From Candidatus Zixiibacteriota bacterium (GTDB lineage Bacteria; Zixibacteria; MSB-5A5; GN15; PGXB01): a DNA stretch of 64,000 nucleotides. The notes under the pieces are model-generated. The model made no database searches, was not told the DNA's origin, and was given only the letters and a program-made list of their open reading frames with translations. The stretch spans positions 53,447 through 117,446 of the forward strand of contig JAFGTT010000018.1 of assembly GCA_016933955.1 (NCBI GenBank), read 5' to 3'. The position numbers were made by a program, and so were the translations under genes. Of this stretch, positions 62,670 through 64,000 are shown piece by piece. Position 1 is the stretch's first letter; every line of letters starts with the position of its first letter.

Positions 62670-63485
62670 ATGTATCTCAGTCCTTTGAAGACGACTTATC
62701 GGAAATCGATGATGACCGGGACCATTATCTCCTCGATTCTGGTTCTCATGGTCGCTATGGCGGTTTATTATCCGACTGATAATGATCTGGTCACGTTGAG
62801 CGGTAATATCAAATATATCGGCCCGGATGATATCTCCGGCGGAAATTCCAGTTATACTGGCGGCCGCCTCGATCTTGTCTTTTCGCGACCGGCCATAAAT
62901 CGGACAGGCCAAACAGGTAATATGACCTCCATGGATCGGCCTAAGGTGAAACAGCCCGACATGGATATTCCTTTCAATGAGCATTTCAGGATGGTTGCGG
63001 AGTCTTTTGACTATCCGGGCGATGCTGCTGATCTTGCCTTTTTACATGATCCTGGGACCGATAATGAGTTTGATGAATATACCAACCGCCGCGAGACGTC
63101 CCCGTCCGCATTGATTCCGACTTATCGCCTGGATTTCAAATTCAGAGGTTCCGCAAGCTCGGTCGATCGGCCGCTGTACATCGAATTCCGCGGACGAATA
63201 GATTATCCTTTTAACGGGACCGGGCTGATCGATACCGTGCTGGTGATTCTGACAATCGATGATAACGGTTTTATCCAGAATATCGAAACCATCTATGACA
63301 ACTGGCCGACCTGCGGTTTCGCCCCGCGCTTCAAAGCGGCCCTGCATGATGCCTATATCCGGCCGGAAATAAGAAACGGCTGTGAAGTCGGCGGCAGTTA
63401 TCTGTTGTTCTGCATTTTCGACAAAAACCGGGCCAGCACCGAGATTCGTAATTCGCAGGATGTTCACATCCGGGTGGGAAGCTGA
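62670..63485 (+). CDS. Membrane-anchored protein with TonB-like C-terminus
   Basis: 271 residues. One N-terminal membrane segment (about 14-34), a low-complexity periplasmic part (about 40-165), then a C-terminal domain (about 165-260) with the strand-helix pattern of TonB C-terminal domains (IYDNWPTCGFAPRFKAALHDAYIRPEIRNG). No ExbBD nearby. Could be a TonB-like energy transducer; medium confidence. 110 bases after hprK. Confidence 0.6.
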   Translation: MYLSPLKTTYRKSMMTGTIISSILVLMVAMAVYYPTDNDLVTLSGNIKYIGPDDISGGNSSYTGGRLDLVFSRPAINRTGQTGNMTSMDRPKVKQPDMDIPFNEHFRMVAESFDYPGDAADLAFLHDPGTDNEFDEYTNRRETSPSALIPTYRLDFKFRGSASSVDRPLYIEFRGRIDYPFNGTGLIDTVLVILTIDDNGFIQNIETIYDNWPTCGFAPRFKAALHDAYIRPEIRNGCEVGGSYLLFCIFDKNRASTEIRNSQDVHIRVGS

Positions 63486-64000
63486 TACTTTTGGCGGTTT
63501 AGGAAAATAAAACCGGCCCAATAAAGGCGCAACCCCCACTCGACGAAGATGCGAATCAATGAGGTGTGAGCAGGGGCCGCGCACACTGCTTAGGGGCCAT
63601 TTTATACCTTGAGGAGCGATCGGTATCAATGACTTAAGTGCTCTTCCCTAAGAAATACTAATTTCCTTTGAAAGCAAATGCTATTTTGTTTTTTTAAAGC
63701 ATACGGCATATCTTCTCATGGCCGCGATTCCGTCGTCCGGTAGAAATGGGTTCGTTTCATCCTACACAATTTTTTTTGATGCAGTGTTATTGTTGAAGAG
63801 GCCATGAAATGGCTTCGTTTTGTCAGTAAAAGTTTTTTATGCCGGATATTTTGGGATATTGGGGTTTTCATACAAATCGGGGTGGGGAATAGATTAAGGG
63901 TGAAGTGGTGGAGAAAATGGGGGGGTGAAAATCACAAATTCAGAAACCCGCCTGAAAGGCGGGGCACCATGCCCGTGATATAAAATAATATGTCGAAACC
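63486..64000. other. Window end without recognised gene
   Basis: About 515 bases. A CCCGCCT-GAA-AGGCGGG hairpin (63947-63963) without T-run is present, a form often found as a dispersed intergenic element. No open frame with a domain is seen; an adjacent gene may begin beyond the edge. Confidence 0.35.

Overview
The window looks like a chromosomal piece of a Gram-negative, anaerobic or facultatively anaerobic, respiration-centred bacterium. Evidence: many outer-membrane beta-barrels and lipoproteins, a TamB plus Omp85 pair, an RND efflux system, a class III ribonucleotide reductase, and a very dense set of multiheme c-type cytochromes (64 heme-binding motifs counted between 6.1 and 19.9 kb). 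The gene mix (Tmc-like complex, orange-protein-type MinD/NifX cluster, HPr kinase, DUF4397 lipoprotein) would fit a candidate phylum of the FCB group such as Zixibacteria. That assignment is inference; no rRNA or other marker in the window proves it.

Layout. 0-4 kb: a 5'-truncated HD/DUF4388 regulator, an alginate-export-like porin, and a MerR regulator with a CarH-type cobalamin domain whose intergenic region carries 11-bp-spaced direct repeats over divergent promoters. 4.2-5.9 kb: DUF378 membrane protein and a four-repeat DUF4397 lipoprotein. 6.1-19.9 kb: an electron-transfer island. It holds a CbcL-like fusion of 11 c-hemes with a b-type membrane domain, a shortened pentaheme protein, a NapC-like octaheme membrane protein, an octaheme hydroxylamine-oxidoreductase-like protein with a tetraheme c554-like partner, and two convergent porin-cytochrome sets (DmsE/MtrA-like decahemes, MtrB-like barrels, a hexaheme lipoprotein). 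The first barrel has an internal CxxCH and is interrupted by one in-frame UGA.

20.5-26.4 kb: tamB-like and Omp85 genes. 26.5-36.6 kb: a sigma-54 activator, a NifX-like protein behind a sigma-54 promoter, a Tmc/Hmc-like transmembrane redox complex whose NrfD subunit is fused to a six-heme domain, then receiver and kinase genes. 36.8-43.8 kb: MarR-controlled RND efflux operon and a small barrel. 43.9-49.1 kb: a second sigma-54 activator driving an orange-protein-like cluster (three NifX-like proteins, two glycine-rich proteins, two ferredoxin-containing MinD ATPases). Both sigma-54 clusters share TTGCA-type inverted repeats.

49.4-56.1 kb: lipoprotein, CPA2 antiporter, small hypothetical, and nrdDG behind a cobalamin riboswitch with a terminator. 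56.3-59.3 kb: accessory DNA (AAA/DUF4143 ATPase, abortive-infection protein) next to tRNA-Asn. 59.5-63.5 kb: barrel-like protein, double-PDZ protein, HPr kinase/phosphorylase, and a TonB-like protein. Taken together, the genes suggest quinol oxidation at the inner membrane, electron passage through periplasmic hemes, and exit through outer-membrane conduits, with sigma-54, cobalamin and redox-type PAS inputs.
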